DNA of 64,000 bases from Mycolicibacterium sp. 018/SC-01/001 (GTDB lineage Bacteria; Actinomycetota; Actinomycetes; Mycobacteriales; Mycobacteriaceae): NCBI RefSeq assembly GCF_007096635.1, contig NZ_VKAA01000005.1:124001-188000 (forward strand), given 5' to 3'. Below are positions 29,153 to 38,918 of the stretch, piece after piece. The notes beneath the pieces are model-generated. The model was not told where the DNA came from, did no database searches, and saw only the letters and a program-made list of their open reading frames with translations. Each line of letters starts with the position of its first letter. The first letter of the stretch is position 1. The translations under genes and the position numbers were made by a program.

Positions 29153-29991
29153 GCCGTCAGCAGCGGTGCCATCCAGGTCAGCTCGGAGCTGAGCTGCGAC
29201 GACCAGAATGCCGCATCGTGACCGCCCGGCGAGAAACCGCCCGCCGGTGGGGTCGGTAACTGCGCGATGAACTGCCGGGTCGCGGAGGCGAACGGATCGT
29301 CGTTGCCGATGTCGATGCGGATGGGGATGCCGGCCAGACCCGGTGCGCCCCATACGCTGTTGGCCTCGTAGTCCGCGGCACCGTCGAACGCACCCGGTGC
29401 CGCCGCACCGGCAGACGTCCACAACGCTGGGCTGACCGCGCAGATCGCCGCGGTGCGCGCGGCGCCGAGGCGCGAACCGAGCAGAAGGGCACCGTAGCCG
29501 CCCATCGACCACCCGAGGAAGCCGACCCGCGACGTGTCGAGGCCCTGCCCGGCGAGCAACGGCAGGAACTCGTCGAGGACCATCGCTCCCGGGTCGTCAC
29601 CGGACGCGCGCCGGTGCCAGTACCCGTTGCCGCCGTCGACCGCGGCGAGCGCGAACGGCGGCACACCCGCGGCCACCGCGTCGGCGAGGAACTGCTCGGC
29701 ACCCATCGACATCACCGTCGCGGCGCTGCTGTCCTTCCCGTGCAGCAGGACCACCGGGCGCAGCGGCGCGGTCTGGCCTGGCGGACGGGCGATGGTCCAG
29801 TTGGTCGGTGCGCCGCCCCGTGCGGCGGAGGCGAACGACCCGGCCGCGTACGTCTGCGCAGCGGCGGGCGGCGCCGCCGCTGCTCGGGTCCACGCGGATG
29901 CGGCGGTGACTCCTGCTGCGGTCACGAGCCCGGCCCTGCACCCGAGTCCGAGCAGCGCCCGCCGGTTGATCGTCGGCATGCGCGCCATCAT
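29149..29991 (-). CDS. Tat-exported esterase-like alpha/beta hydrolase (Rv0774c-like)
   Basis: 280 residues. A twin-arginine signal ([10 protein letters not shown], then a hydrophobic stretch to AAAAPP) directs Tat export. The nucleophile elbow is [15 protein letters not shown] and a C-terminal GGHDAAFW supplies the probable catalytic His, as in esterase D / antigen-85-like folds. Start may be ATG 29991, 29988 or 29979. Position after purD matches M. tuberculosis. Substrate unknown. Confidence 0.85.
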   Translation of the reverse strand: MMARMPTINRRALLGLGCRAGLVTAAGVTAASAWTRAAAAPPAAAQTYAAGSFASAARGGAPTNWTIARPPGQTAPLRPVVLLHGKDSSAATVMSMGAEQFLADAVAAGVPPFALAAVDGGNGYWHRRASGDDPGAMVLDEFLPLLAGQGLDTSRVGFLGWSMGGYGALLLGSRLGAARTAAICAVSPALWTSAGAAAPGAFDGAADYEANSVWGAPGLAGIPIRIDIGNDDPFASATRQFIAQLPTPPAGGFSPGGHDAAFWSSQLSSELTWMAPLLTA

Positions 29992-30050
29992 GCCATCGGC
30001 GCTCGAGCGAATTGCCGAAAGCCCGATGCCGTACCTCGGCGACTGGCACG

Positions 30051-30659
30051 ATGCTAACCGTGACGGCAGCAGTCACTCCCAAGGGAGAACGTCGGCGGTA
30101 TGCGCTGGTCAGCGCCGCTGCCGACCTGCTGTGCGAGGGCGGGTTCGACGCGGTGCGGCATCGCGCGGTGGCCCGCCGGGCCGGGCTGCCGCTAGCCTCG
30201 ACGACGTACTACTTTTCTTCGCTGGATGACCTGATCGCCAACGCCGTGGAGTACGTCGGCATGCTCGAGACCAGGGATCTGCAGGACCGGGTGGCGGACC
30301 TGTCCCGGCGGCGGCGCGGAGCGGAGGCGACTGCCGACATCCTGGTCGACCTGCTCGTCGGGGACAGCCCGGAACGCGTGACCGAACAGCTGATCTCCCG
30401 CTACGAGCGGTTGATCGCCTGCGCGCGTCAACCCAATCTGCGCGACATCCAGCGCAGAATCCTCAAGCACCGCACCGATGCGGTGATCGCGGTCGTCGAG
30501 CGGTGCGGTCGCTCGGTGCACCCCGAGTTGCTGAGCGCACTGGTGTGCGCGGTCGACGGTGCCGTGGTGGCCGCACTGGTCGGGGACGGCGACGGGCCGC
30601 GCGCGACCGCACGGGCGACACTGGTCGACGTCGTCGACGTGCTGGCCCCCTACACGTAG
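30051..30659 (+). CDS. TetR family regulator (Rv0775-like)
   Basis: 202 residues from ATG 30051; TTG 30012 and GTG 30060 are alternatives. HTH in FDAVRHRAVARRAGLPLASTTYYFSS shortened here to the core RAVARRAGLPLASTTYYF. Divergent from the esterase gene, which it may control. Last gene that keeps the M. tuberculosis order before the island. Confidence 0.88.
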   Translation: MLTVTAAVTPKGERRRYALVSAAADLLCEGGFDAVRHRAVARRAGLPLASTTYYFSSLDDLIANAVEYVGMLETRDLQDRVADLSRRRRGAEATADILVDLLVGDSPERVTEQLISRYERLIACARQPNLRDIQRRILKHRTDAVIAVVERCGRSVHPELLSALVCAVDGAVVAALVGDGDGPRATARATLVDVVDVLAPYT

Positions 30660-30724
30660 CCGCTGCGCCGCGGCGCGAGGTGACCGAAGATGGGTGGGAT
30701 CGAGCGAGAGGCAGGGAAAGCGCG

Positions 30725-32158
30725 ATGACGGAGTCGGCGACAGGTCAACAGACCCAGCAGCCCGAACTCAAGCGGGTGATGGGACCGGGCCTGCTGCTGC
30801 TGTTCGTGGTCGGGGACATCCTCGGCACCGGCGTGTACGCGCTCGTCGGGGACGTAGCCGCCGAAGTCGGTGGTGCAGCGTGGCTTCCGTTCCTCGTCGC
30901 GTTCGGCGTCGCGACGATCACCGCGTTCAGCTACCTGGAGCTGGTGACGAAGTACCCGCAGGCTGCCGGCGCAGCGCTCTACGCGCACAAGGCGTTCGGC
31001 ATCCACTTCGTCACGTTCCTGGTCGCCTTCGTCGTCATGTGCTCCGGAATCACCTCGGCCTCAACGGCTTCCAGGGCATTCGCGGCGAACTTCTTCACCG
31101 GCATCGACGTCGACGCCTCGAAACTCGGGGTGGCCCTGCTGGCCCTGGGTTTCATGGCGGCGTTGGCCGCCATCAACTTTCGCGGGGTGGGGGAGAGCGT
31201 CAAGCTCAACGTCGTCCTGACGATCGTGGAGATCACCGGCCTGGTGGTCGTGATCCTCGTGGGTCTGTGGGCGTTCACCAGCAGCGCCGACGTGGATTTC
31301 TCCCGCATCGTCGCGTTCGAGACCGCCGAGGACAAGAACACGTTCCTGGCGGTGACCGCCGCGACATCGCTTGCCTTCTTCGCCATGGTCGGTTTCGAGG
31401 ATTCGGTGAACATGGCCGAGGAGACCAAGGATCCGGTCAAGACGTTCCCCAAGATCTTGCTGTCAGGGCTGTCGATCGCGGGCATCGTCTACATCCTCGT
31501 CTCGATCGTCGCTGTGGCGCTGGTGCCGATCGGTGAGTTGGAGGCCAGCGACACCCCGCTGGTCGAGGTGGTCAAGGCCGGTGCGCCGGGGTTGCCGATC
31601 GACTCGATCCTGCCGTTCATGACGATGTTCGCGGTCTCGAACACCGCGCTGATCAACATGCTCATGGCGAGCCGGTTGATCTACGGCATGGCCCGCCAGC
31701 ACGTGTTGCCGCCGGTGCTGGGAACCGTGCATCCGACGCGGCGGTCGCCGTGGGTGGCGATCGTGTTCACCACGCTCATCGCCTTCGGCCTGATCCTCTA
31801 CGTCAGCGCCTTCGCCAGCAGCAACGCGATCTCGGTGCTCGGCGGTACCACCAGCCTGCTGCTGCTCGCGGTGTTCGCGGTCGTCAACGTCGCGGTCCTG
31901 GTGCTGCGCCGCGACGTGCGCGAGACGGGCGGGCACTTCAAGACCCCGACGATCCTGCCGGTCATCGGATTCCTCGTATCGCTGTACCTGGTGACGCCGC
32001 TGTCCGGCCGGCCGGCGCAGCAGTACATCGTGGCCGGTGTGCTCGTCGCGCTCGGTGTCGTGCTGTTCTTCGTCACGCAGCTGATCAACCGGCAGCTGGG
32101 CATCCGCGACGCCCACATCACCGATCCGACGCACCTGGGCGCAGGCCCGGACGACTGA
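30725..32158 (+). CDS. APC family amino-acid permease
   Basis: 477 residues with about 12 hydrophobic segments. First helix LLLLFVVGDILGTGVYALVG has the unwound Gly motif of APC transporters; FFAMVGFEDSVNMAEETKDP is the conserved helix-6 region. Likely a cation-coupled amino-acid or amine importer. Substrate unknown; serine, sarcosine or glycine are possible given the neighbours, but nothing in the sequence proves this. One base from the convergent small gene. Confidence 0.88.
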   Translation: MTESATGQQTQQPELKRVMGPGLLLLFVVGDILGTGVYALVGDVAAEVGGAAWLPFLVAFGVATITAFSYLELVTKYPQAAGAALYAHKAFGIHFVTFLVAFVVMCSGITSASTASRAFAANFFTGIDVDASKLGVALLALGFMAALAAINFRGVGESVKLNVVLTIVEITGLVVVILVGLWAFTSSADVDFSRIVAFETAEDKNTFLAVTAATSLAFFAMVGFEDSVNMAEETKDPVKTFPKILLSGLSIAGIVYILVSIVAVALVPIGELEASDTPLVEVVKAGAPGLPIDSILPFMTMFAVSNTALINMLMASRLIYGMARQHVLPPVLGTVHPTRRSPWVAIVFTTLIAFGLILYVSAFASSNAISVLGGTTSLLLLAVFAVVNVAVLVLRRDVRETGGHFKTPTILPVIGFLVSLYLVTPLSGRPAQQYIVAGVLVALGVVLFFVTQLINRQLGIRDAHITDPTHLGAGPDD

Positions 32159-32159
32159 G

Positions 32160-32393
32160 TCAGACTCCTGCGAGCCGTCGCCGCGCTGCCGCCCGGTCGA
32201 GCAGATCCTGGTCGTCCTGCGCCAGCGGCGGGTGGGCCGACGAGTACACGTCCACGACCGCTCCGAAGCGCCGCATCACGGCGCCGGGAGTGATGCCGAA
32301 CCAGCTGCGGCATTCCTTCTCGGGCAGCGGTCGATCGGCCGGCTGGTTCACGACGAACGCCAGGATGCGGCGGTCGTACCAGTCCAGGATCAT
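32160..32393 (-). CDS. Small DUF3263-like protein
   Basis: 77 residues, ATG 32393 with GAGGTGAGG just upstream, 9 nt after sdaA. The sequence DWYDRRILAFV and WFGITPGAVMRRF resembles the helical DUF3263 family of actinobacteria, where the second part looks like a helix-turn-helix. Probably cotranscribed with sdaA. Role unknown; a small DNA-binding accessory protein is possible. Confidence 0.65.
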   Translation of the reverse strand: MILDWYDRRILAFVVNQPADRPLPEKECRSWFGITPGAVMRRFGAVVDVYSSAHPPLAQDDQDLLDRAAARRRLAGV

Positions 32394-32402
32394 GGCCTCA
32401 CC

Positions 32403-33791
32403 TCAGCATTCGATGTAGTTCACGGGCACGTTCACGGCGAGCCCGCCGGTTGATGTCTCCTTGTACTTGGCGTGCATGTCGGCGCCGGTGGTGCGCATCG
32501 TCTCGATGACCTGGTCGAGGGTGACGTGGTGCGAGCCGTCGCCGCGCAGCGCCATCCGAGCGGCGTTGATCGCCTTGCCCGCGGAGATCGCATTGCGTTC
32601 GATACAGGGGATCTGGACCAGGCCGCCGATCGGGTCGCAGGTGAGACCGAGGCTGTGTTCCATCGCGATCTCGGCGGCGTTCTCCACCTGTTCCGGTGTG
32701 CCGCCGAGGATCTCGGCGAGGCCGGCAGCAGCCATCGACGCCGCGGAACCCACCTCGCCCTGGCAGCCGACCTCGGCTCCGGAGATCGACGCACGCTCTT
32801 TGTACAACGAGCCGATGGCGCCCGCGGCGAGCAGGAACCGCACCGCGGTGCCGTCCGGGTCACGCCGGCCGGGGTCGGTGTAGTGCACCGCGTAATGGAG
32901 CACGGCGGGCACGATGCCCGCGGCGCCGTTGGTCGGTGCGGTGACGATCCGCCCGCCGGACGCGTTCTCCTCGTTGACCGCGAGCGCGACGAGATTGACC
33001 CAGTCCTCGGCGAATTCGGGCCTGCGGTCGGGATCTTCGGACTCCAGGCGCTCGAACCAGTCCTTGGCGCGCCGTCGCACCCGAAGGGGGCCGGGCAGGT
33101 AACCGGACCGGCTGATGCCGCGCTTCTCGCACTCGACCATCACGTCGCGGATGTGGAGCAGCCGTCGTCGTATGTCTGCGGCCGAATGGGTTTGGCTCTC
33201 GACCGTCAGCATCAGGTCGCTGACCCCGCACGAGCGTTGGCGACAGAGCTCCATCAACTCCTTGGCCGACGCGAAGGACAGCGCCCGCCCGTCGGTGTGC
33301 TCAGACGCGGGCTCCTGACTCTCGGCTTCGGTGACGACGAATCCGCCGCCGATCGAGAAATAGGTCTGCCGATGCAGTTGGTGACCGTCGTCGTCCAGCG
33401 CGGTGAGCGTCATCGCGTTCGGGTGGAACGGCAGGACCGTCAAGGGTCGCAGCGTGAGGTCCCCTTCGGTCAGCCGGATCTCGCGGGCCCCGCCCAGCAG
33501 GATCGTGCCCGTCGCGCGCATCGCCTCGACCCGCCGTTCCATCTCCTCGGTACGGATGTCCTCGGGCTTGTGGCCCTCGAGGCCGAGCAGGACGGCGGTG
33601 AACGTGCCGTGCCCGGCGCCCGTGGCCGCCAGCGAGCCGAACAGGTCCGCGTCCACGTCGGCGACCGCGTCCACCGCACCCAGGGTGCGCAGGTCGTCGA
33701 CGAACCGAGCCGCGGCCCGCATGGGTCCGACGGTGTGGGAGCTCGACGGGCCGATGCCGATGGAGAAGAGGTCGAACACGCTGATCGTCAC
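32403..33791 (-). CDS. sdaA: L-serine ammonia-lyase SdaA
   Basis: 462-residue single-chain iron-sulfur serine dehydratase. Converts L-serine to pyruvate and ammonia. N-terminal beta domain with [22 protein letters not shown]-terminal alpha domain with [29 protein letters not shown] and a terminal ECstop, giving the Cys ligands for [4Fe-4S]. GTG 33791 is favoured by GGAGG 7 nt upstream. In this island it is the exit step of betaine breakdown. A TGATATATGA operator-like site lies 27 nt upstream. Confidence 0.96.
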   Translation of the reverse strand: MTISVFDLFSIGIGPSSSHTVGPMRAAARFVDDLRTLGAVDAVADVDADLFGSLAATGAGHGTFTAVLLGLEGHKPEDIRTEEMERRVEAMRATGTILLGGAREIRLTEGDLTLRPLTVLPFHPNAMTLTALDDDGHQLHRQTYFSIGGGFVVTEAESQEPASEHTDGRALSFASAKELMELCRQRSCGVSDLMLTVESQTHSAADIRRRLLHIRDVMVECEKRGISRSGYLPGPLRVRRRAKDWFERLESEDPDRRPEFAEDWVNLVALAVNEENASGGRIVTAPTNGAAGIVPAVLHYAVHYTDPGRRDPDGTAVRFLLAAGAIGSLYKERASISGAEVGCQGEVGSAASMAAAGLAEILGGTPEQVENAAEIAMEHSLGLTCDPIGGLVQIPCIERNAISAGKAINAARMALRGDGSHHVTLDQVIETMRTTGADMHAKYKETSTGGLAVNVPVNYIEC

Positions 33792-33817
33792 GCCGGCACC
33801 TCCACCTGATCCACTAG

Positions 33818-33827
33818 TGATATATGA
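33818..33827. promoter_or_regulatory. GntR operator-like site before sdaA
   Basis: TGATATATGA differs in one base from the perfect palindrome found before glyA and before the second GntR gene. It sits 27 nt before the sdaA start. Confidence 0.6.
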
Positions 33828-33927
33828 GTTGTGAGTCAACCGTAGGTCAGGCTGACGGGGTGGTCAAGAACAATGGATACCGCGTGACGCGAGATCGACG
33901 AAATGGTGAGTTCTACTCGCCCTTTCG

Positions 33928-33949
33928 CGCCCAAACGTTGGTTTGGGCG
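33928..33949 (-). terminator. Terminator of the glyA-soxBDAG operon
   Basis: Perfect 9-bp stem CGCCCAAAC/GTTTGGGCG with a 4-nt loop, starting 1 nt after the soxG stop. No T-run. It separates the sox operon from sdaA, which has its own operator. Confidence 0.7.
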
Positions 33950-33950
33950 G

Positions 33951-34544
33951 TTACCAGGTGATGGCGAATTCCCCGGCCGCATCGATCAGCCAGTCGGCGA
34001 GGTAGCGGGCGAACGACGACCGCACGATGACTCGGTAGTCGGTACCGTCGTCGCTCATCGGCATGAGCACCACACCGGCGTGGCCGAGCATCGTCTGCGC
34101 GGCATCGCCGGGCCCGAACACCCGGGGATGCAGGTCCAGTGAGCATCCCTTCGCGAGAACCGCCCGGGCGTTGGCACCGCGCAGGCGCAGCGACGTGCGT
34201 TGAGCCGAAACATCCACCGCCGCAACGCCGTAGGTGGCCACCGCGGCGCGCAGTGCGGCCTCCAGCTCCTCACCGTCGCGGGTGGCCGAGATCGCGAGCC
34301 ACTCCTGCGGGCCGAGCCAGATCACCGACGCATCGGGCCCGTCGACGACCGTCGACGGTGCCACCGGCAACGCGTCGACCCCGAGGACGTTCGCCGCCGC
34401 GCCGGCACCGGGGCCGGCCGGATCGACCCACAGGTCCACCATCGAGAAGAACGGTTCCTCGGCCACCGACGCCGAGGGCGGCAGCGCCGCCAGCCGCGAC
34501 CGGTGAGAGTGCAACGGACTGCGGCGGGTCAGGGTGTCAGCCAT
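33951..34544 (-). CDS. soxG: Sarcosine oxidase gamma subunit SoxG
   Basis: 197 residues from ATG 34544 with GGAG 9 nt upstream; overlaps the soxA stop by 8 nt. SoxG family features: VIWLGPQEWLAIS, DVSAQRTSLRLRGANARAVLAKGC, DLHPRVFGPGDAAQTMLG. The small subunit of heterotetrameric sarcosine oxidase; it has a folate-binding-like fold without cofactor. Last gene of the operon. Confidence 0.93.
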   Translation of the reverse strand: MADTLTRRSPLHSHRSRLAALPPSASVAEEPFFSMVDLWVDPAGPGAGAAANVLGVDALPVAPSTVVDGPDASVIWLGPQEWLAISATRDGEELEAALRAAVATYGVAAVDVSAQRTSLRLRGANARAVLAKGCSLDLHPRVFGPGDAAQTMLGHAGVVLMPMSDDGTDYRVIVRSSFARYLADWLIDAAGEFAITW

Positions 34545-37389
34545 CGCGGCGAGCTCCTTCGGGATCGACGAGGACAGAACCGGTGACCTCGACGGGCACC
34601 AGGGCACCGTCGACCGGAACGTGGAGGGTGTCCCCGATGCGGTCTCGGCCACCCTTGATCAGAGCCAGCGCGAACGGACGTCCGAGCTCTGCGCTGCGAT
34701 AGCTCGACGTGACGTGCCCCAGCATCGGCACCGGCGGCGCGGGCAGCGCTCCGTCCTCGGCGAATTCGATGATCTGCGCGCCCTCGGGCAGCACCGTGTC
34801 CGCATCGGTGGGCAGCAGCCCGACGAACTGCTTGCGCAATGGGTTGAGGTTCTCCTGGCGGGTGAAGGATCGCTTGCCGATGAAGTCGGGCTTCTTCTTC
34901 GACACCGCCCATCCCATGCCGAGATCCTGCGGGGTGATCGTGCCGTCCGTGTCCTGCCCGATGATCGGGTAGCCTTTCTCGGCGCGCAGCACATGCATCG
35001 TCTCGGTGCCGTAGGGCGTGATGCCGTACCGCGCGCCGGCCTCGATCAGCCTCTCCCACAACGCCGTTGCATACCAGCCCATGACGTTGACCTCGTAGGC
35101 GAGCTCGCCGGAGAAGCTGACCCGCGCCACGCGCACATGCACACCGTCGATCGTGGTGTCCCGCCACGCCATGAACGGGAACGCGTCGTTGCTGACATCG
35201 AGATCGCCGAAGACGGTGCCGACGACGTCGCGTGACTTCGGGCCGACGACGGGGAACGTGTGCCACTGCTCGGTCACCGAGGTCAGCCGGACCCGCAGGT
35301 GCGGCCATTCGGTCTGCAGCCACTCCTCCATCCAGTCGAGGATGCGGGCCGCCCCGCCGGTGGTGGTGAACGCCATGAAGCGGTCCTCGGCCAGGCGCAT
35401 CACCGTGCCGTCGTCGATGACCATGCCGTCGACGCCGCACATCACGCCGTAGCGGACCATGCCGACCTTCAACGTGCTCATCATGTTCGTGTAGAGCATG
35501 TCCAGGAACTGCCCGGCATCGGGCCCCTGCACGTCGATCTTGCCCAGGGTGGACCCATCGAGGATGCCGACTCCGGTTCGCACGGCAGCACATTCGCGCA
35601 GGACCGCAGCCTCCATGCTCTCGCCGGGCCGGGGGTAGTGGCGGGGTCGCTTCCACATGCCGACGTCTTCGAACACGGCGCCCGCCTCGACATGCCAGTC
35701 GTGTACCGCGGTCACCCGCTCGGGGTCGTAGAGGCTGCCGCGGTCGCGGCCGGCCAGTGCGGCGAACGCCACCGGCGTGTACGGCGGGCGGAACGTCGTG
35801 ACACCGAGCGTCTGCACCGGGGTGCCCAGCAAGGCCGACACGATGCCCGACGCCACCACACCGGACGTCTTGCCCTGATCGTGTGCGGTGCCGATGGTCG
35901 TGTAGCGCTTGATGTGCTCCATCGAGCGCATCCCCGCGCCGACCGCACGGACCAGATCGGCGACGGTGGCATCGCGCTGGACGTCGACGAACTGGCGTGT
36001 CGCCGACGCCGGATCGGGCACGTACCACAGGACGGCCCCGGGGTCCTGCTGCTCACTCGGGTCCTGTTCGCCGTCAACGGAATTCGCCGGCGGGGTGAAT
36101 CCCAGTGCATTGACGGCAGCCGCGGCGGCCTCCCGTCCGCCGCGGAGGCACCCGGGGAGGTCGAAGATCCCGTCGGCCGCGCCGGCCACGCTCATGCCGT
36201 CCAGACGCTCACCGGGCACGAAGGCGCCGAGCGTGTCGTCGTAGCGCAGCGTGCCGCGCGCCTGGCTGAACAGGTGCACCGCAGGGTTCCAGCCACCGCT
36301 GACGAGCAGCACGTCGCACGCGATGACGTCCGCATCGGCCGTTCCGCTGGAATCGCCGACGATGGCATGGGTGATCCGGGACTCTCCGCGCGTACCGGTC
36401 ACCACCGCGCCGGTTCGGACCGGGATGCCCCGTGCCGCGGAGGATTCGCGCAGCCGGTCGCTGATCCCGTCGCGCGCATCGACGATCGCGGCGATGCCGA
36501 CGCCGGCGCCGTGCAGGTCGAATGCCGACCGGTAGGCGCTGTCGTTGGTGGTGAACACGACGGCCCGCTCGCCGACCGTCACCCCGAATCGGTGCAGGAA
36601 CGTCCGTGCGGAAGCGGCGAGCATGATGCCCGGCCGGTCGTTGTCCGCGAACACCACCGGCCGTTCGTGCGCACCCGCGGCGACGAGGACGTGTCGCGCG
36701 CGGATCCGCCACACCCGTTGTCTGCTGATCCCGGCCGGCGCCTCGGCGCCGAGGTGATCGGTGCGCCGCTGCAACGCCAGCACGAAACCGTCGTCGTAAT
36801 GGCCGAACGCCGTGGTGCGCTGCAAGTGCACCACGTCCGGGTGGGTGGCGAGCTCCGCGACGGCCTCGGCGACCCAGTCCAGTGCGGGCCGGCCGGCGAT
36901 GGTGTCGTCAGAACCGAGCAGTGCTCCGCCCGCCTCGCTCTGCTCGTCGATCAGTACGACGCGCGCGCCGGAGCGGGCCGCGGTCAGTGCGGCTGCAAGC
37001 CCGGCCGGACCGGCGCCGACGACGAGGACATCGGCGTGCACGTGGGTGCTGTCGTAGAGGGCGGTGTCGGGGATCTCGGCCAACCTGCCCTGGCCCGGAA
37101 GTCCGCGCGCCACAAGGCCGTCGAAGAGTTCCACGGTGGTCGCCAGCAGCATGGGCTCGGGGAAGGGGTGCTCGATCTGGACGAGGCCGCCGGTGTCCTC
37201 GGCCCAGGCTGCGGTGAAACCGCGGGGGCGACCGAGCTTGATGCTGGTGGCCACCTGATGCACGCCGTGGGCGAGTAACGCCGAGGCGAGCGTGTCACCG
37301 GGGTGCCCGGTGAGCTCCCGGTCGTTGAACGTGAAGGTGAGGGTGGTGTCGCGGTCGATGCGGCCGCCGGTGCTGGTGCGGTGAGTCAT
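34537..37389 (-). CDS. soxA: Sarcosine oxidase alpha subunit SoxA
   Basis: 950 residues. N-terminal 2Fe2S-type fold (FNDRELTGHPGDTLASALLA), then an NAD-binding Rossmann domain (DVLVVGAGPAGLAAALTAA near residue 120), and a C-terminal aminomethyltransferase-like half (from about 570) that binds THF and captures the methylene group, with motifs FLDMLYTNMMSTL and GELAYEVNVMGWY. Together with SoxB, D and G it oxidises sarcosine to glycine, H2O2 and 5,10-methylene-THF. ATG overlaps the soxD stop as TGATG. Confidence 0.96.
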   Translation of the reverse strand: MTHRTSTGGRIDRDTTLTFTFNDRELTGHPGDTLASALLAHGVHQVATSIKLGRPRGFTAAWAEDTGGLVQIEHPFPEPMLLATTVELFDGLVARGLPGQGRLAEIPDTALYDSTHVHADVLVVGAGPAGLAAALTAARSGARVVLIDEQSEAGGALLGSDDTIAGRPALDWVAEAVAELATHPDVVHLQRTTAFGHYDDGFVLALQRRTDHLGAEAPAGISRQRVWRIRARHVLVAAGAHERPVVFADNDRPGIMLAASARTFLHRFGVTVGERAVVFTTNDSAYRSAFDLHGAGVGIAAIVDARDGISDRLRESSAARGIPVRTGAVVTGTRGESRITHAIVGDSSGTADADVIACDVLLVSGGWNPAVHLFSQARGTLRYDDTLGAFVPGERLDGMSVAGAADGIFDLPGCLRGGREAAAAAVNALGFTPPANSVDGEQDPSEQQDPGAVLWYVPDPASATRQFVDVQRDATVADLVRAVGAGMRSMEHIKRYTTIGTAHDQGKTSGVVASGIVSALLGTPVQTLGVTTFRPPYTPVAFAALAGRDRGSLYDPERVTAVHDWHVEAGAVFEDVGMWKRPRHYPRPGESMEAAVLRECAAVRTGVGILDGSTLGKIDVQGPDAGQFLDMLYTNMMSTLKVGMVRYGVMCGVDGMVIDDGTVMRLAEDRFMAFTTTGGAARILDWMEEWLQTEWPHLRVRLTSVTEQWHTFPVVGPKSRDVVGTVFGDLDVSNDAFPFMAWRDTTIDGVHVRVARVSFSGELAYEVNVMGWYATALWERLIEAGARYGITPYGTETMHVLRAEKGYPIIGQDTDGTITPQDLGMGWAVSKKKPDFIGKRSFTRQENLNPLRKQFVGLLPTDADTVLPEGAQIIEFAEDGALPAPPVPMLGHVTSSYRSAELGRPFALALIKGGRDRIGDTLHVPVDGALVPVEVTGSVLVDPEGARRDG

Positions 37390-37664
37390 CAGATCGTCGT
37401 CTTCGGTTCGTCCAGTCGGTACGTCCGCTGGAATCGGTAGGTGGCGGTGTCACGGACGGCGTTGAACCAACGCCGGCATCCGTGGCTGTGGGACCAACGC
37501 TCGGCGAACAGTCCCTTGGGGTTGTCGCGATAGAACACGAACTGCGCCCACTGTTCGTCGGACAGCGCCTGCGGGTCCTCGGGGTAGGCGATGTGCGCCT
37601 GCCCCCCGTAGTGGAACTCGGTCTCCTCGCGAGGCCCGCACCACGGGCATTCGATGAGCTGCAT
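37389..37664 (-). CDS. soxD: Sarcosine oxidase delta subunit SoxD
   Basis: 91 residues. Zinc ligands Cys6, Cys9, His59 and Cys63 are all present at the positions known for heterotetrameric sarcosine oxidase. 15 nt after soxB, TGATG overlap with soxA. Confidence 0.96.
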   Translation of the reverse strand: MQLIECPWCGPREETEFHYGGQAHIAYPEDPQALSDEQWAQFVFYRDNPKGLFAERWSHSHGCRRWFNAVRDTATYRFQRTYRLDEPKTTI

Positions 37665-37679
37665 GATGATTCCTTCTCG

Positions 37680-38918
37680 TCAGTGGGCGACGCCGGCGGC
37701 GCCGTGTTCGTCGACCAACGCGCCGGTGACGAATCGGTCGAGGTGGAACGGCGCGATGAAGTCGTGCGGCTCGCCGGTGGCCAGGGTGTCGGCCAGGCAC
37801 CACCCGATACCCGGAGTGGCCTTGAAACCTCCTGTGCCCCAACCGGCGTTGAGATAGAGGTTCTCGTAGGGAGTGCGGCCCACGATGGGCGACGCGTCGG
37901 GGCAGACGTCGACGATGCCTGCCCAGGTACGCAACAGGTGGGCCCGCGCGAACACCGGGAACAGCTCGACGGCCGCGGCCATCTGACGCTCGATCACGTG
38001 GAACGCGCCGCGCTGGCCGTACCCGTTGTAGGAGTCGATGCCGGCACCCATCACGAGCTCGCCCTTGTGCGCTTGCGAGACGTAGACGTGAACCGCGTTC
38101 GACATCACGATCGTCGGGTGCACCGGCTCGAGCAGTTCGGACACCAGGGCCTGCAGGGGATGGCTCTGCAGCGGAGTGCGGATGCCGAGCATGTCGGTCA
38201 GGGTCGAGGTGTGGCCGGCCGCGCAGAGCGCGACGCGGCCCGCGCCGATGGTGCCCTGGGTGGTGCGCACCGCGGTGACCCGGTCGCCGTCGGTCTCGAA
38301 GCCGATGACCTCGCAGTTCTGGATGATGTCGATACCGGCCTGATCGGCGCGTCGGGCGAAACCCCAGGCGACGTAATCGTGTTTGGCGATGCCGGCCCGC
38401 GGCTGGTACGTCGCGCCGAGCACCGGGTAGCGGATCTCGTTGGAGATGTTGACGATCGGGCACAGCTTCTTGACCTCGTCGGGGTCCACCCACTGCGCGT
38501 CGATGCCGTTGAGTTTGTTCGCCTCGACGCGCCGGACGCTGTCGCGTACGTCCTGGAGGCTGTGTGCGAGGTTGAGCACGCCCCGCTGACTGAACAGGAT
38601 CGGGTAGTCCAGATCCTCTTCGAGCGTCTCCCACAGCTTCAGGGCGTGCTCGTAGATGCGGGCGCTCTCGTCCCAGAGGTAATTGGAGCGGATCAGCGTG
38701 GTGTTGCGCGCCATGTTGCCGCCGGCCAGCCAGCCCCGTTCCAGCACGGCGACATTGGTGATGCCGTGGTTCTTGGCCAGGTAGTGCGCGGTCGCCAGGC
38801 CATGGCCGCCGCCGCCGACGATGACCACGTCGTAGTTCTTCTTCGGTTCGGGTGTCCGCCAGAGGAATTCGGGGTGATCGGGCAGGTGCGCCCCGGGCGG
38901 GGTGTGGGGTGTGGTCAC
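37680..38918 (-). CDS. soxB: Sarcosine oxidase beta subunit SoxB
   Basis: 412 residues. FAD Rossmann motif [18 protein letters not shown] (about 31-48); His180 in [12 protein letters not shown] corresponds to the region of covalent FMN attachment in the enzyme family. Carries the sarcosine-oxidising FAD site. Starts within the glyA stop (ATGA). Confidence 0.96.
   Translation of the reverse strand: MTTPHTPPGAHLPDHPEFLWRTPEPKKNYDVVIVGGGGHGLATAHYLAKNHGITNVAVLERGWLAGGNMARNTTLIRSNYLWDESARIYEHALKLWETLEEDLDYPILFSQRGVLNLAHSLQDVRDSVRRVEANKLNGIDAQWVDPDEVKKLCPIVNISNEIRYPVLGATYQPRAGIAKHDYVAWGFARRADQAGIDIIQNCEVIGFETDGDRVTAVRTTQGTIGAGRVALCAAGHTSTLTDMLGIRTPLQSHPLQALVSELLEPVHPTIVMSNAVHVYVSQAHKGELVMGAGIDSYNGYGQRGAFHVIERQMAAAVELFPVFARAHLLRTWAGIVDVCPDASPIVGRTPYENLYLNAGWGTGGFKATPGIGWCLADTLATGEPHDFIAPFHLDRFVTGALVDEHGAAGVAH

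Noticed and set aside
30725..32158. The APC permease as the betaine importer of the island
   Set aside because: Betaine is normally carried by BCCT or ABC systems; this protein has APC features, lies on the other side of a small gene and has no TGATATATCA site.
34529..36028. A 499-codon minus-strand frame inside soxA
   Set aside because: Arg/Gly/His-rich composition in the wrong frame of soxA; the soxA frame holds clear family motifs throughout.
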